DNA of 64,000 nucleotides from Labilibaculum sp. K2S (GTDB taxonomy: Bacteria; Bacteroidota; Bacteroidia; Bacteroidales; Marinifilaceae). The notes under the pieces were generated by a model that did not search any database, was not told the DNA's origin, and was given only the letters and a program-made list of their open reading frames with translations. The stretch lies in NCBI RefSeq assembly GCF_030372765.1, contig NZ_JAUCMW010000018.1, positions 1 through 64,000 of the forward strand, read 5' to 3'. Numbering within the stretch: position 1 is the stretch's first letter; each line of letters opens with the position of its first letter. The position numbers and the translations under genes are program-made. Of this stretch, positions 55,687 to 64,000 are shown piece after piece.

Positions 55687-58600
55687 TTAAAAAGTAAGAT
55701 TTAAACCCAAAACACAACTTTTTGCTCTTGGGTAAGCTGAATTATCAATACCTCTTGTTAACAAACTCGAAGTAGCAGATACTTCAGGATCGTATCCTGA
55801 GTATTTCGTGAACGTATGAATATTGTTTAAAGTGCAATAAAACCTAAGACTATTCACTTTCATTCGTTTTAAAATCTTAGTGGGTAAGGTATATCCCAGT
55901 GTAATGTTGTTTATCCGCAAAAAGGATCCATCTTCAATATAATAATCCAATGCATCGGTGATGGCTATTTTATTACTTGAGTTTAAACTCCACATAGCAT
56001 CGCTATTGTGTTGTTGCGGATTAAGTGCTGCCAATTGCTGCAAATTTGTTGTTTCTTTTCCTGTCGAAGGATCTACTAATACAAAGCGGTCTGCCATAAC
56101 AGATAATGAATTCTGATTCGGTAAATACGGACCAATGAATCGTTGTGAATTCATATTAAACACATCATTTCCATAGGAGAAACTCATAAATGCAGAAAAA
56201 TCAAATCCTTTGTATTTAAAGGTATTTACTATACCTCCTGTAAAAATAGGCTCAGCATTACCAATTACTTTTCGATCATCCGTAGACCAAACAGGGTTTC
56301 CATCATCATCAGTGTTGCCTTCTGAAGTTTTGTATTTTACATCTCCAGGTTTTATTGAACTTCTTATTTTTCCTTTCAAACTAGGTACACCGTCATTTAA
56401 AGAATAAGATCCATCTGAATTTTGAGAAAAGTCATCTGTAGTATATATACCATCATACTGATAACCATAAAACTGACCTAACGGTTTACCAACTTCAATA
56501 AGAAAATCAATACGGGATCCATAATTTTGCTTAAAATAATCATCCTTATCATCACCGTATATTGCCAATACTTTCGATTTATTAAATGAAATATTGAAAT
56601 CGGTTGTCCATCTAAAATTATCATTCTTAATATTAGTCGTATTTAGCACAAACTCATATCCTCTGTTTCGAATTGATCCAATATTTTGATATTGATAACT
56701 ATAACCCGTTGAAGATGGTATTTTATTTTTTATCAGGAGATCATTTGACTTGTTATTATAGAACTCAGCAGTTAAATTTACTCTGCTATTAAAAAATGAA
56801 ACATCCAGACCAATATTTGTAGATTTTGTGGTTTCCCATTTTAAATTTGGATTCCCTACAGTATTTCCAGGCTTTAAGCTTACAACCTGCTTGTTGTCAA
56901 CAGCATAAAAACCAGACTGATAATCGGTAGCATACATATTATTACTAATATTGCAATTACCTGTAGTTCCATAACCAATACGTAATTTCAAATTATTAAG
57001 AACATCCATATTACTCATAAAAGACTCCTCTGAAACACGCCATGCTGCTGATACAGACGGGAAATACCCCCATTGTTTACCTTTTGAAAATTTAGAAGAA
57101 CCATCACCCCGAATTGTTGCGGTTACTAAATACCTTTCATCAAAATTGTAGTTTAACCGGCTAAAAGCTGACACAAGTCCATTTGAGCTTTTCCCGGATG
57201 AATATGAATATACCTGACCAGCCATGCTGACATCATTTAATCCAAAGTTATTTTCAGGAAATTCATAGTAAGTGTTTTTTAGATCCATCGACTCAGAATA
57301 GTATGTTTCCTGTCCCAGTAACACATTGAATTTGTGAGCTCCTGTTGTTCCTTGCCATGTTAGAGTGTTGGTAATTTGCCAACTATATTTTTCGCTGTTG
57401 TCCCTATTCCCATAAGGACCTTTATTATTTTGAGCTGTTTTTGTACGTCCGTCATCCCAAGATTCGGATCTTACCTGTTGCCACAAATAACTACCGGCTG
57501 TTCTGAATTTAACATTCTTATTAATATCAATATCCAATGCGGCATTGGTGGTATACAAGCGTGTATACTTTGTCTTGGTAACTGCATCATTTGTAATTAA
57601 AGGATTGTAAATGTCGTATTGAGAATCAATATCCTGCATTTCATCACTAATATCCGTATTAATTAATTGATCATCGGTATACAATACACCTCCAGTGATT
57701 GGCTGTAAAATTGACATTTTCAATAAACCTCCTAAAGAACCTCCTCCTTCTAATTTTGTTCCTAAAAAGCTTGAGCTAAACGTAAGGTTAATTCCTTTTC
57801 TCAACTCGTGGTTGATTTTAGCCCTGATTCCATTTCGGCTATAACCTGATTTATCAACCAAACCATCCTGACTGGTATAATTATAACTCAACATATATTG
57901 GGTTTTTTCACCACTACCGCTAATGTTCAGGTTATGATTTGTCATTTTCGCTGTGCCACCAAAAACAACATCCTGCCAATTGATACCAGGGACAGAACCA
58001 TATTGACCTTGAATGCGATCATAAGCACCGGTATAAAAGTTTCCATCGGAAGTATTGCCGCCATAAACATTAGCCCAGTTATTAATTTGTCCGTTTAAAG
58101 TTTGAAATTCATATTGATACTCAACGTATTCTTGTGTATTCAACAGATTTAACTCAGAACCCAGCTTTTCAAAACTAACGTAAGCATTGTAATTAACTTC
58201 TGTTTTTCCTTTTTTACCAGATTTAGTAGTAATAATAACTACACCATTCGAACCTCTTGCTCCATATATAGCAGTTGCAGAAGCATCTTTCATTACATCA
58301 ATCGATTCAATATCATTAATATCGATATTTTTCAACCCATCATCCATTTGGAAACCATCCACAATATATAATGGAGAAGAGCCTTGAGTAATAGATGTGC
58401 CACCTCTTACAACAATATTAATATCTGCTCCGGGAGCACCACTTTGAGTAATCACACTCACCCCAGCTATTTTTCCTGTAATGGCTTGCGCGGCAGTAGT
58501 CACCGGAACCTGAACAAGCTCCTTCCCTCCCACAGAACTTACAGCGCCGGTTAAATCTTTTTTTCTAGCCGTACCGTAACCAATAACAACAACTTCATCC

Positions 58601-58926
58601 AATTCAGAAATCTCTTCTTTTAATTGAATATTAATAGTGGTGGCATCATTAACTACAATCGTTTGTGTAATTAAGCCAACAAATGAAAAAATTATTTTTG
58701 AATCTTTACCAGCAACCGTTATAGAATAATTACCATCAATATCAGAAAGAGTTCCATTTGACGTCCCCTCCTCAATAATAGTCACGCCCGGTATGGTAGT
58801 AACTCCGTCTGTAACGTTTCCGGAAACAGTAATTTGAGAGATGGCATTAAAACTAAATCCATACAAGATGATAATTAAAACCAACCACCGTTTCACAATA
58901 CGTGTTTTGTTTGTGTGCTTTTTCAT
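55687..58926 (-). CDS. SusC/RagA-family TonB-dependent transporter (rhamnogalacturonan locus)
   Basis: The 1079-aa protein has a signal peptide (about 1-30), a carboxypeptidase-like domain (about 32-112), the plug opening VVIGYGTARKKDLTGAVSSV, the SusC signature DVMKDASATAIYGARGSNGV and a barrel ending GLNLTF. It is the first gene of the minus-strand block, under a perfect -33/-7 promoter, and divergent from HTCS-2. It should import pectic oligosaccharides. Confidence 0.96.
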   Translation of the reverse strand: MKKHTNKTRIVKRWLVLIIILYGFSFNAISQITVSGNVTDGVTTIPGVTIIEEGTSNGTLSDIDGNYSITVAGKDSKIIFSFVGLITQTIVVNDATTINIQLKEEISELDEVVVIGYGTARKKDLTGAVSSVGGKELVQVPVTTAAQAITGKIAGVSVITQSGAPGADINIVVRGGTSITQGSSPLYIVDGFQMDDGLKNIDINDIESIDVMKDASATAIYGARGSNGVVIITTKSGKKGKTEVNYNAYVSFEKLGSELNLLNTQEYVEYQYEFQTLNGQINNWANVYGGNTSDGNFYTGAYDRIQGQYGSVPGINWQDVVFGGTAKMTNHNLNISGSGEKTQYMLSYNYTSQDGLVDKSGYSRNGIRAKINHELRKGINLTFSSSFLGTKLEGGGSLGGLLKMSILQPITGGVLYTDDQLINTDISDEMQDIDSQYDIYNPLITNDAVTKTKYTRLYTTNAALDIDINKNVKFRTAGSYLWQQVRSESWDDGRTKTAQNNKGPYGNRDNSEKYSWQITNTLTWQGTTGAHKFNVLLGQETYYSESMDLKNTYYEFPENNFGLNDVSMAGQVYSYSSGKSSNGLVSAFSRLNYNFDERYLVTATIRGDGSSKFSKGKQWGYFPSVSAAWRVSEESFMSNMDVLNNLKLRIGYGTTGNCNISNNMYATDYQSGFYAVDNKQVVSLKPGNTVGNPNLKWETTKSTNIGLDVSFFNSRVNLTAEFYNNKSNDLLIKNKIPSSTGYSYQYQNIGSIRNRGYEFVLNTTNIKNDNFRWTTDFNISFNKSKVLAIYGDDKDDYFKQNYGSRIDFLIEVGKPLGQFYGYQYDGIYTTDDFSQNSDGSYSLNDGVPSLKGKIRSSIKPGDVKYKTSEGNTDDDGNPVWSTDDRKVIGNAEPIFTGGIVNTFKYKGFDFSAFMSFSYGNDVFNMNSQRFIGPYLPNQNSLSVMADRFVLVDPSTGKETTNLQQLAALNPQQHNSDAMWSLNSSNKIAITDALDYYIEDGSFLRINNITLGYTLPTKILKRMKVNSLRFYCTLNNIHTFTKYSGYDPEVSATSSLLTRGIDNSAYPRAKSCVLGLNLTF

Positions 58927-58989
58927 AGAAATGCTATTTTATAAACTTATTTTAAGTGGATAAAAAATTATCTTTTTATTTATATCCAT

Positions 58990-59020
58990 CAAAACTACGA
59001 TCAGGAGTATCTGTATCAAA
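58990..59020 (-). promoter_or_regulatory. Perfect -33/-7 promoter for the rhamnogalacturonan susC
   Basis: On the minus strand TTTG (59017-59020) is followed by exactly 19 bp and TAGTTTTG (58990-58997), the full Bacteroidota consensus. It is 64 bp upstream of the susC start. Confidence 0.75.
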
Positions 59021-59049
59021 TACACTATTGTCCAAATCACTATAATATT

Positions 59050-59118
59050 GTGCATACCAAACAGTACATGCCAATACAACACACTATAGATGTGCAACTT
59101 AAATAATAGATGTATTAC
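59050..59118. promoter_or_regulatory. Weak phased repeats, possible HTCS-2 binding region
   Basis: Four short ATAC-, CAAC- or TTAC-type sites begin at 59054, 59074, 59095 and 59115, 20-21 bp apart, just upstream of the susC promoter. GTGCA occurs with two of them (59050 and 59092). The match is much looser than the GTTAC arrays of the xylan locus, so this is only a suggestion. Confidence 0.3.
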
Positions 59119-59491
59119 TTATTGTACATCAATGGTTCAAACAGAAAAACAGGGTGAATAGGATGAATTAATGGAAGTATATCCATCAAAATGATAATAA
59201 ATAAATCTATTTTTATCATCAATAGATTAGCTTAAATCCAAAACATGACTATTTTTACAAGCCTAATAAATATCAATCAGTGAAAACTCATTCAATCCAA
59301 TTATCTTTATAATCGTATAATTAGAATCTGTTTGTAAAAACAATATTTACATTCCGTTTGTTACGATAAAAACCTTTCACCTGAACTTTATAAACAAAAT
59401 CCAACTCGTGTCAATAAACACGAATAAAAGATCATACGTTTATGGAAGCGCGTAAATTGAAGATTTAGCCAAAAATGAAAACCAATCAACA
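59119..59491. other. Upstream region of HTCS-2
   Basis: No gene is visible. Contents: TATATCCATCAAAA at 59178-59191, a direct copy of 58981-58994, which overlaps the susC -7 element; an inverted repeat ATCTATT / AATAGAT at 59205-59211 and 59221-59227; and a single GTTAC near 59360. I could not pick a promoter for HTCS-2 with confidence. Confidence 0.4.
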
Positions 59492-62400
59492 ATGAACATT
59501 AAATATTTTTTTCTTAGTTGCTTTTTATTTACCATTCTAAATGTGAGTGCTGAAAAATCTTTCAGGATACAAAATCTAACCACTAAAGATGGTTTATCAC
59601 AAAACACCATTAGTTGCATTCTTCAGGATAAACAAGGATTTTTATGGTTTGGATCATTAAATGGTTTAAATAAGTACGATGGAGATGAGTTTACTGCTCT
59701 TCAACCAAGCTATAAACAGACCACCACATTATCCGACAGCAGAATAAAAAATATACACGAAGACAAATTTGGGTATCTATGGATACAAACCAATATAGAT
59801 CATATAAATTGCTATAATCCTCAATCAGAAAGCTTTATTAGTCTTCATTCTTCAAATAATCAATATTCAAATATTTACTTTGCTCAATCAGGAGATGTTT
59901 GGCTTTGGGGAAATAAAAACGATTATATCAAGCTTACTCACACCCCAAAAGGACTAGAATCCGAGTCCTTTGGAAATAATTCATTAGGCTCTGGTACGGT
60001 TAATTTTATTTCAGAAGTGAAATCCGGAGAAATATGGATTGGGACACACAACAAACTATTCTGCTTTAAAGACAAGCAATTGAAGCTACTCATTGAAAAC
60101 TCTAATTTTCATTCTATTATTGAAAATGGTGCTTTTGTTTATATTTTTACCGATAACAACAAAATGTACAAAATAGATAAAGAATCGCATAAAATAACCA
60201 ATGAGGTAAGCCTTCATTTTCCTATCCACAATTCGCTGCACAACACAGCACTTCTTTCCTTAAACAATATACTCATCACCACCCAAGAGGAAAGCTATGT
60301 TTTGAATACGCAAACGTTACAAATCCACTTGGCAAATTCACTTTTTCAAGGTCAATCGCTTAAAAATGCCTTTACCCAAATGGATAACAAAAATCATATC
60401 TGGGTTTATAACAAAAGCGGCGTTATTTGGCAATACAATTCTGAGCAACATCGCTTTAAGCCTTTTGAGTTAATTCCACCATCCATTATTTCCAATATCG
60501 ACATGGAGCGTTATTCAATTTATCACGATTCAAAAGATATGATTTGGATATCAACCTATGGAAATGGTTTGTTCGCTATTCAACAAAAAAACAATGAAAT
60601 ATTTCATTTAAAACATCATAAAAATGAGTTTGATGGACTTCGAACAAATTTTTTACTATCCATTACTGAAGACCGCAGTGGAAATATCTGGTTAGGAACA
60701 GAATATGCCGGGATATCAAAAATAAATTTAATTGAAAACAAGTATCAATCATTTTATCCCGGACACAAATCATCAAGTGATGAGGATAATATAGTGAGGC
60801 TAATTTATGAAGATGAAAAAGAGAATGTTTGGTTGGGCACCAAAAGCGGACAATTATATATCTACGACAAATTTTTTTCGTTGATAGCCAAGCATCAGAT
60901 TAAAGGCGGAATGCCTTATATCCTTGCAACAGATACGAAAGGAAATAAATGGATCGGAACAAAAGGAAAGGGATTATTAATATTTGATAATAACTGCTTT
61001 ACAAGCTATAAGACTTACAAGAAAGAGCTTATTAATTTGGATTTGCAGGCGGATAAAATATATGCCATCTGCAAAGACTCTAAAGGAAGAATGTGGCTGG
61101 GAACATTTGGATTTGGCCTTCTTTTAGCCAAAGAGCACAATGGCACATTGGAACTAATCGATTTTCCGGAGTTAAGAAAGAAACAAACCAGAATCCGAAC
61201 CATTATTCAGGATAAAAACGGTCAAATGTGGCTGGGTGGAAATAATGGCTTACTTACCTTTGATCCTGATTCCATACTACAGGATCAATCAAAATTTAGT
61301 CATTATCAGTTTAACAACAGAGATGATGCTTCACTAAGCAATAATGAAGTAAAAACAATATTTGAAGACAGCAAAGGTACTTTATGGATCGGCACATCAG
61401 GAGGTGGCTTAAATAAAATTATCAAAAGAGAAAATAAGCATTTACAATTTGAGCATTTTACAACAAAACAAGGACTCGTAAATGATATCATACAAGGCAT
61501 TCAGGAAGATGAAAACCACAACCTGTGGATTAGTACCGAAAGTGGTATCTCGTTATTCTTTCCTGAAGAAAATCATTTCGAAAATTATTCATTGTCATCC
61601 AAATGGGAAGGAGATCTATTTTGTGAATCAGCCATTTGTAAAAACAAAAACGGAGCAATCTATTTAGGTAGTTATGATGGTTTTTATACCCTTCAGCCTG
61701 ACAGTATCAAAAATCATTCAAACTCAGAACCAATTATTCTTACCGAACTTTTTATTAACGGGACTAAAATCTTGCCTGAAGGTAAAACATCTCCCTTATC
61801 CCAATCCATATCTTCAACCAAAGAAATCAATCTTAAGCACAATCAACATTCCTTCACCATTCAATTTGCGATATTAAATTATCAGAATACGAACAGATAC
61901 ACCTACATACTGGATGGCTTTGAAACGCAATGGAACCCATCAACTCAGCACAACCAGGCAACCTACCGAAACATACCGCCTGGTAAATATATATTTAGGG
62001 TAAAAGGAAGTAACCACATGGGGATGTGGGGTGAAAATGAAACAAAACTTTTGATTACCATCGAACAACCCATTTGGCGTTCAACTAAAGCCATCATATT
62101 CTATTTTATTTTGGTGATTGTTATTGGAGCAATTGCTCTCAAAATAAACAGAAAAATATACCATTTGAATGCAGCTATTCAATTCGAACATCAATTAAGC
62201 GAATACAAAATTCGGTTCATTACAAATATTTCGCATGAATTTCGTACGCCTTTAACCATTATTCGAAGCACAATTGAAAATTTAATGGTACAAAAAGATA
62301 TGGCGGAAAGTATCAAAAAACACTTGCTCTTCCTCGATAAAAGCTCAAGAAGACTATTAAGACTGACCAACCAATTTCTTGAATACAGGAAGATCCAGAA

Positions 62401-63760
62401 CGAGCAGGCTAAACTTGAATGCGAACCAACTGACGTTGTCGCTTTTTTTGAAGATATTTTTTCCACCTTTGAAGAACTGGCCGAAAGAAAAATGTTGTCT
62501 TTTGATTTTGTATCCAATCTTCCCTCATTTGTTATGCAATTGGATAAAGAGAAGATGGAAAAAGTAGCCTACAACTTATTATCCAATGCATTTAAATTCG
62601 TTAACAGGAAAGGGAAAATAAGTTTCCTTCTCAATATTAATCAAGAGTTAAATACCTTTAGCATTAGTGTTTCGGATAACGGCAAAGGAGTACCAAAAAA
62701 AGAGCAGGGATTGTTGTTTACACGATTTAAACAGATTTCACCATCCGAATCTGGCATTGGTATCGGTTTAAATTTATCCTACGAAATAATAAAACTACAT
62801 GATGGCAACATTCAATACACCGAAACTCCAGGTGGAGGAGCAACTTTTATTGCATCTATACCAATTATAGGTAATACCGAAACAAAAGTAATCCACCATC
62901 AGCAACAGGTTTTGCAGCCAACCAATCCTGAAATAATAGAATTGGAAAGCAGTTCCTTAATTACTTTGTCAGAAAAAGAATTAGAGCGGTATAAGAATTT
63001 TAAAGTATTAGTGATTGAAGATGATCCTGATGTTTCCGATTATTTAAATGACTTTTTGCAACAATATTTTAAAGTGATTGTTGCTGTAAACGGTCTTGAT
63101 GGAATAAACAAATGTAGTCTGGTGAATCCTCAATTAATTATTTGTGATGCGATGATGCCTAAAATGGATGGTTTTCAGGTTATTAAACGAATAAAATCCG
63201 ATTTTCAAACCTGTCATATTCCCATTGTGATGTTAACAGCTTATGTTAGTTCTCCTTACCAACTTAAGGGAATTACAGCTGGAGCTGATGCCTATATCAC
63301 GAAACCTTTTAACTCTCAGTATTTGATCATGCGTATGGTGAAATTATTAGAGCAAAGACATACCTTGCAGCAAAAATACGCCATGGAACCTGGCGTAAGC
63401 TCCTTACCAAATTTTGCTGTTAATAAGGACAATGAATTTATAAAAGAACTGAATTTGATCATAAAACAAAACATTTCTAATACAGATTTTTCAATTAATG
63501 AATTTCATGAGAAAATGTCGATGGGAAGAACCATATTTTACAAAAAAGTAAAAGGTCTAACCGGTTTCACTCCTAATGATTACATCAGAGTTATTCGAAT
63601 GAAAGAAGCCGCAAAATTATTAACTACCACTAAGCTTAATGTGTCGGAAGTTGCCTATAAAGTAGGAAGTAGTAATCCTTTTTATTTTAGTAAATGTTTT
63701 AAACAACAATTTGGGGTATCTCCTTCTGTCTATATTAAAAATGGAAGTGCTAAAAGTTAG
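59492..63760 (+). CDS. Hybrid two-component system regulator HTCS-2 (rhamnogalacturonan locus)
   Basis: The 1422-aa sensor-regulator has a signal peptide (about 1-20), a periplasmic double propeller (about 25-770) starting NLTTKDGLSQNTISCILQD, a Y_Y_Y domain (about 785-855), a transmembrane helix (about 868-888) and a histidine kinase with His915 in NISHEFRTP, NLLSNAFKF and DNGKGVPKKE. The receiver has Asp1219 in IICDAMMPKMDG. An AraC HTH closes it (about 1325-1420). It should sense a pectic oligosaccharide and activate the divergent susC operon. Its DNA-recognition helices differ from those of HTCS-1, which fits the different promoter arrays. Confidence 0.96.
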   Translation: MNIKYFFLSCFLFTILNVSAEKSFRIQNLTTKDGLSQNTISCILQDKQGFLWFGSLNGLNKYDGDEFTALQPSYKQTTTLSDSRIKNIHEDKFGYLWIQTNIDHINCYNPQSESFISLHSSNNQYSNIYFAQSGDVWLWGNKNDYIKLTHTPKGLESESFGNNSLGSGTVNFISEVKSGEIWIGTHNKLFCFKDKQLKLLIENSNFHSIIENGAFVYIFTDNNKMYKIDKESHKITNEVSLHFPIHNSLHNTALLSLNNILITTQEESYVLNTQTLQIHLANSLFQGQSLKNAFTQMDNKNHIWVYNKSGVIWQYNSEQHRFKPFELIPPSIISNIDMERYSIYHDSKDMIWISTYGNGLFAIQQKNNEIFHLKHHKNEFDGLRTNFLLSITEDRSGNIWLGTEYAGISKINLIENKYQSFYPGHKSSSDEDNIVRLIYEDEKENVWLGTKSGQLYIYDKFFSLIAKHQIKGGMPYILATDTKGNKWIGTKGKGLLIFDNNCFTSYKTYKKELINLDLQADKIYAICKDSKGRMWLGTFGFGLLLAKEHNGTLELIDFPELRKKQTRIRTIIQDKNGQMWLGGNNGLLTFDPDSILQDQSKFSHYQFNNRDDASLSNNEVKTIFEDSKGTLWIGTSGGGLNKIIKRENKHLQFEHFTTKQGLVNDIIQGIQEDENHNLWISTESGISLFFPEENHFENYSLSSKWEGDLFCESAICKNKNGAIYLGSYDGFYTLQPDSIKNHSNSEPIILTELFINGTKILPEGKTSPLSQSISSTKEINLKHNQHSFTIQFAILNYQNTNRYTYILDGFETQWNPSTQHNQATYRNIPPGKYIFRVKGSNHMGMWGENETKLLITIEQPIWRSTKAIIFYFILVIVIGAIALKINRKIYHLNAAIQFEHQLSEYKIRFITNISHEFRTPLTIIRSTIENLMVQKDMAESIKKHLLFLDKSSRRLLRLTNQFLEYRKIQNEQAKLECEPTDVVAFFEDIFSTFEELAERKMLSFDFVSNLPSFVMQLDKEKMEKVAYNLLSNAFKFVNRKGKISFLLNINQELNTFSISVSDNGKGVPKKEQGLLFTRFKQISPSESGIGIGLNLSYEIIKLHDGNIQYTETPGGGATFIASIPIIGNTETKVIHHQQQVLQPTNPEIIELESSSLITLSEKELERYKNFKVLVIEDDPDVSDYLNDFLQQYFKVIVAVNGLDGINKCSLVNPQLIICDAMMPKMDGFQVIKRIKSDFQTCHIPIVMLTAYVSSPYQLKGITAGADAYITKPFNSQYLIMRMVKLLEQRHTLQQKYAMEPGVSSLPNFAVNKDNEFIKELNLIIKQNISNTDFSINEFHEKMSMGRTIFYKKVKGLTGFTPNDYIRVIRMKEAAKLLTTTKLNVSEVAYKVGSSNPFYFSKCFKQQFGVSPSVYIKNGSAKS

Positions 63761-63772
63761 TTTTAGAATAAT

Positions 63773-63842
63773 AACAGAGCATAAACACAATTAATATTGA
63801 GCCAACAGAATATGCTTGACAATGCTATTTTGATGCTCTGTT
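63773..63842 (+). terminator. Possible hairpin terminator after HTCS-2
   Basis: A 10-bp perfect stem AACAGAGCAT (63773-63782) with ATGCTCTGTT (63833-63842) encloses a 50-nt loop and is followed by TTATATT. The long loop makes simple termination uncertain. Confidence 0.4.
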
Positions 63843-63970
63843 TATATTAAACGTTCCACGGCAGTACCGAAAATAATTAGTAATTTTAACAGCTTATAAT
63901 TTAAGATCTTTTATAGTAAAAAAACAGGATCCAATTTAGTTAAAGTGTAATTTTTAATCACAACATAATT

Positions 63971-64000
63971 TCATATGAAACGTCCATGCCAAAGCAATTT
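63971..64000. repeat. Edge of a further dispersed intergenic repeat (inverted copy C)
   Basis: The last bases read TTTCATATGAAACGTCCATG, the reverse complement of the terminal block of the long unit at 55474-55494 (CATGGACGTTTCATATGA). The copy runs out of the window in the opposite orientation. Confidence 0.7.

Noticed and set aside
58981..59191. Two copies of TATATCCATCAAAA as an HTCS-2 operator pair
   Set aside because: One copy overlaps the -7 element itself and they are almost 200 bp apart, so chance or promoter duplication is as likely.

Overview
The window looks like a chromosomal segment of a low-GC member of the phylum Bacteroidota. Evidence: two SusC/SusD outer-membrane pairs, two hybrid two-component sensors (HTCS), the Bacteroidota -33/-7 promoter form (TTTG / TAnnTTTG), lipoprotein signals on many enzymes, and a Bacteroides-style rhamnose operon. 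An environmental relative in the Marinilabiliales is my guess and cannot be shown from this sequence alone. All family names come from reading motifs; no database search was run.

Region 1 (1 to about 5,500) is accessory DNA that looks like one end of an integrated element. It has an excisionase-like HTH gene and an overlapping replication module (BT4734/VirE_N-like protein, PriCT-2 protein, VapE-type helicase). Just after the helicase gene is a 220-bp block with nine copies of CTTACCC/GGGTAAG inside a 200-bp inverted repeat, resembling an iteron origin, and beyond it a three-copy tandem repeat. A 445-aa orphan follows on the other side. The region ends at a sequence like the 3' end of a tRNA-Ser, followed by a hairpin and a terminator, as expected of an attR site. 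No integrase lies inside the window.

Region 2 (5,562 to 33,568) is a glucuronoxylan utilisation locus. On the minus strand: GPH symporter, GH10 xylanase, GH43 beta-xylosidase, CE20-like acetylesterase, secreted GH43, then a Nudix-family regulator, a mannonate/fructuronate oxidoreductase and mannonate dehydratase (uxuA). A second minus-strand block has GH67 alpha-glucuronidase, SusC, SusD, GH115 alpha-glucuronidase and a beta-helix protein. HTCS-1 is divergent from GH67. The promoters of both blocks carry the same array: four GTTAC sites 20-21 bp apart, ending 39-40 bp from a -7 element. This suggests HTCS-1 turns on import, depolymerisation and side-chain removal together. The Nudix regulator probably controls the uronate branch through two perfect palindromes.

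Region 3 (33,647 to 41,070) is the L-rhamnose operon: transporter, isomerase, kinase, lactaldehyde reductase and a double-domain class II aldolase, with a divergent AraC regulator.

Region 4 (41,160 to 63,760) is a rhamnogalacturonan-type locus: SusC, SusD, two six-hairpin proteins, an SGNH acetylesterase, GH105 and two GH28 enzymes, with HTCS-2 divergent. Rhamnose released here would feed region 3. The locus has no recognisable lyase and no classical rhamnosidase (GH78/GH106). Its susC and susD are separated by an unusual 392-bp gap filled with a dispersed intergenic repeat that recurs at 47.1 kb and at the right edge of the window.
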